9,439 nt of DNA. It comes from Bacteroidota bacterium. GTDB taxonomy: Bacteria > Bacteroidota > Bacteroidia > Bacteroidales > GCA-2748055. The position numbers were made by a program, and so were the translations under genes. The DNA lies in the NCBI GenBank assembly GCA_024244665.1, contig JAAEOI010000421.1, positions 1 through 9,439 of the forward strand. Reading direction: 5' to 3'. Below are positions 7,948 through 9,439 of this stretch, piece after piece. The notes beneath the pieces were generated by a model. It was not told the origin of the DNA and searched no databases. It worked only from the letters and a program-made list of their open reading frames with translations. Numbering within the stretch: position 1 is the first letter of the stretch; every line of letters starts with the position of its first letter.

Positions 7948-9439
7948 TTAAGGTGAAAAGGTGATTTTCAGGCTATGGGCAAATTCAGTGGGTTTTTTTC
8001 CGGGCATCTCCACCATCAGTCCGTCCCCATTATGTTCCCAGGTTATGGCTCCGTCGTGCCCAAGCATTGTGACATCTTCAATGGTTCCAATTTTTGAGTT
8101 ACCGGGCGAGAGGTGTTCAAAGGTGACAACTTTGCCGCTTCCCGGCCAGTCGAGAATAAAGGCATACAACACATCATCTTTGGTGTTGTACCTGATATCG
8201 GCCTTGGTGTAGGGTGATTCGATCACCTTGTGAGGAATCTCATTGGTGGGTCCCTCTCCGAACATATACCAGGGTCTTGTGCCGTAGATGGCCTCACCAT
8301 TTACAGCCATCCACTCACCCATCTCCTCAAGAATGGAGGTAGTCTGCTCATCCAGGGTGCCGTCTGCCATGATGGGAACGTTAAGGATCAGGTTACCGTT
8401 TTTGCTGACAATGTCAATGAATTTGTCCACAAGGGCATTGGTGGACATATAGTCGGCGCCCTTCCTGTATCCCCAGGGACCCAGCGAGTCGTCGGTCTGC
8501 CAGGGATTCTTGCGGATGCTGCTGGCTTTTCCCCTTTCATAATCCAGTGTAGTAACCCCATCGGCATAAAGGCCCTGCCATGGACGCTCCTTGATGCACA
8601 TGACCGACTCCATTGCACCATGCCGTTCCACACTTTTATTATAGTAGTGGGCGATCACATCCATACCTGTGGCACCCATCTCATCTCCCCGAAAGGGTAT
8701 GGCACAGTCGAAGTAGAGGTGGTCAGGGTCGTAATTGTCGATGAGATCTTTCACCCTGTTTGCCCACAGATTCCTCCACTCAGGGGGGGCATTAAAAGGA
8801 GCACGCCGGTGGGTATCACCGTAGGCAACCGGGTGGTACAGATCGCTGTATTCCGGGTCATTCCCATCATAAGGGACACCTTTAAACGGACCTTCACTGT
8901 CAGCTCCCTTGGAGACGTTCATCCAGCTTACGCTCCTTGAGAGATGGGTGGTGACACCAAATTTTAAACCATGTTTCAGTGTGGCCTCCTTCCACATGCC
9001 GATCAGGTCCTTTTTTGGTCCCATGTTTACTGAATTGAACCTTTGGTATTTTGAATCCCACAGGTCAAAATTGTCGTGATGAACCGCACAGGGAGCAAAA
9101 TATTTGGCGCCTGCCTGTTTAAAGAGGCCCACCAGGGCATCGGGATCAAAGTTCTCAGCTTTCCAGAGTGGAATGAAGTCCTTGTAACCAAACTCAGAGG
9201 GGTGACCGTAGGTTTTTACATGGTGTTCATATTCGGGTGTCTCCTCCATATATAGTTTTCGTGCATACCATTCACCCATCTCAGCCACCGAATAGACTCC
9301 CCAGTGCATATAGATGCCAAATTTGGCATCCCGGAACCACTCCGGGCACTTATATTGTTGAAGTGATTCAATGCTTGCTTCGAAGTGTAAGGGTTCTGTG
9401 AGTGCCGCCTTCTGATTATCGCCTGTGTTGCATGAGGAG
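7948..9439 (-). CDS. Alpha-L-fucosidase, family GH29, putative lipoprotein, 5' end outside window
   Basis: Retaining exo-enzyme that releases alpha-L-fucose from glycans. The frame is open through the right edge: 43 codons precede the Met at 9309, which lies inside the conserved FGIYMHWG motif and is therefore not the start. The first visible residues read SSCNTGDNQ, which looks like the end of a lipoprotein signal with a lipidated Cys (9430-9432), so only the signal peptide start is missing. Motifs in order are EWFRDAKFGIYMHWGVYS, CAVHHDNFDLWDSKYQRF (the usual HHDGF has Asn for Gly), MGPKKDLIGMWKEA, and DPDHLYFDCAIPF with the likely nucleophile Asp at 8707-8709. LDYERGK follows, whose Glu is a possible acid/base, then PWQTDDSLGPWGY and SKNGNLILNVPIMADG. 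A C-terminal beta domain of about 100 residues ends the protein. It is the upstream gene of the minus-strand pair with the beta-helix protein. The family call is firm; linkage preference and GH29 subgroup are not visible. Confidence 0.95.
   Translation of the reverse strand, partial: SSCNTGDNQKAALTEPLHFEASIESLQQYKCPEWFRDAKFGIYMHWGVYSVAEMGEWYARKLYMEETPEYEHHVKTYGHPSEFGYKDFIPLWKAENFDPDALVGLFKQAGAKYFAPCAVHHDNFDLWDSKYQRFNSVNMGPKKDLIGMWKEATLKHGLKFGVTTHLSRSVSWMNVSKGADSEGPFKGVPYDGNDPEYSDLYHPVAYGDTHRRAPFNAPPEWRNLWANRVKDLIDNYDPDHLYFDCAIPFRGDEMGATGMDVIAHYYNKSVERHGAMESVMCIKERPWQGLYADGVTTLDYERGKASSIRKNPWQTDDSLGPWGYRKGADYMSTNALVDKFIDIVSKNGNLILNVPIMADGTLDEQTTSILEEMGEWMAVNGEAIYGTRPWYMFGEGPTNEIPHKVIESPYTKADIRYNTKDDVLYAFILDWPGSGKVVTFEHLSPGNSKIGTIEDVTMLGHDGAITWEHNGDGLMVEMPGKKPTEFAHSLKITFSP

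Noticed and set aside
8230..8940. 236-codon open frame on the plus strand
   Set aside because: It lies wholly antisense to the well-supported GH29 coding region and its translation shows no recognisable domain; it is a by-product of codon bias.
1..9439. Search for transposase, CRISPR repeats, tRNA, phage or toxin-antitoxin genes
   Set aside because: Nothing supporting any of these was seen; the window is almost entirely occupied by five enzyme genes.

Overview
The window looks like part of a carbohydrate-degradation (polysaccharide utilisation) locus from a bacterium of the Bacteroidota. The reasons are a glycoside hydrolase family 97 (GH97) enzyme, a family concentrated in that phylum; lipoprotein-type N-termini on two enzymes; a signal peptide in the third plus-strand gene whose likely cleavage site leaves glutamine at +1 (G|Q), a Bacteroidota habit; tight gene spacing; and generally weak Shine-Dalgarno sequences. 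A marine or algal-polymer diet is a reasonable guess from the sulfatase plus fucosidase pairing, but no taxonomic marker is present.

Layout: five protein genes form two convergent blocks. On the plus strand (1-5552) lie the C-terminal part of an S1-type sulfatase (open to the left edge), a GH97 enzyme whose start overlaps the sulfatase stop, and, 21 bases on, a large GH36-like (clan GH-D) alpha-galactosidase-type enzyme. On the minus strand (9439 to 5749) lie an alpha-L-fucosidase of family GH29 (open to the right edge) and, 18 bases downstream, a lipoprotein with a right-handed parallel beta-helix and a C-terminal fibronectin-III-like domain. The blocks meet tail to tail across 196 non-coding bases (5553-5748) that are rich in short inverted repeats. 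Two of the five genes are incomplete because of the window edges, not because they are broken.

How the genes could work together (inference): the sulfatase removes sulfate esters, GH29 removes alpha-L-fucose, GH97 and the GH36-like enzyme remove alpha-galactose-type (or related) residues, and the beta-helix protein probably cuts another glycosidic or uronic linkage. This set would fit a sulfated, fucose- and galactose-containing polysaccharide such as a galactofucan or a host glycan, but the substrate cannot be fixed from sequence alone. No SusC/SusD transporter pair, regulator, RNA gene, mobile element or CRISPR array is visible, so this is an interior or edge piece of a larger locus. The points most worth a second look are the divergent GH36-like enzyme with its C-terminal extension, the unassigned beta-helix enzyme, and the lipoprotein N-terminus of the fucosidase just inside the right edge.
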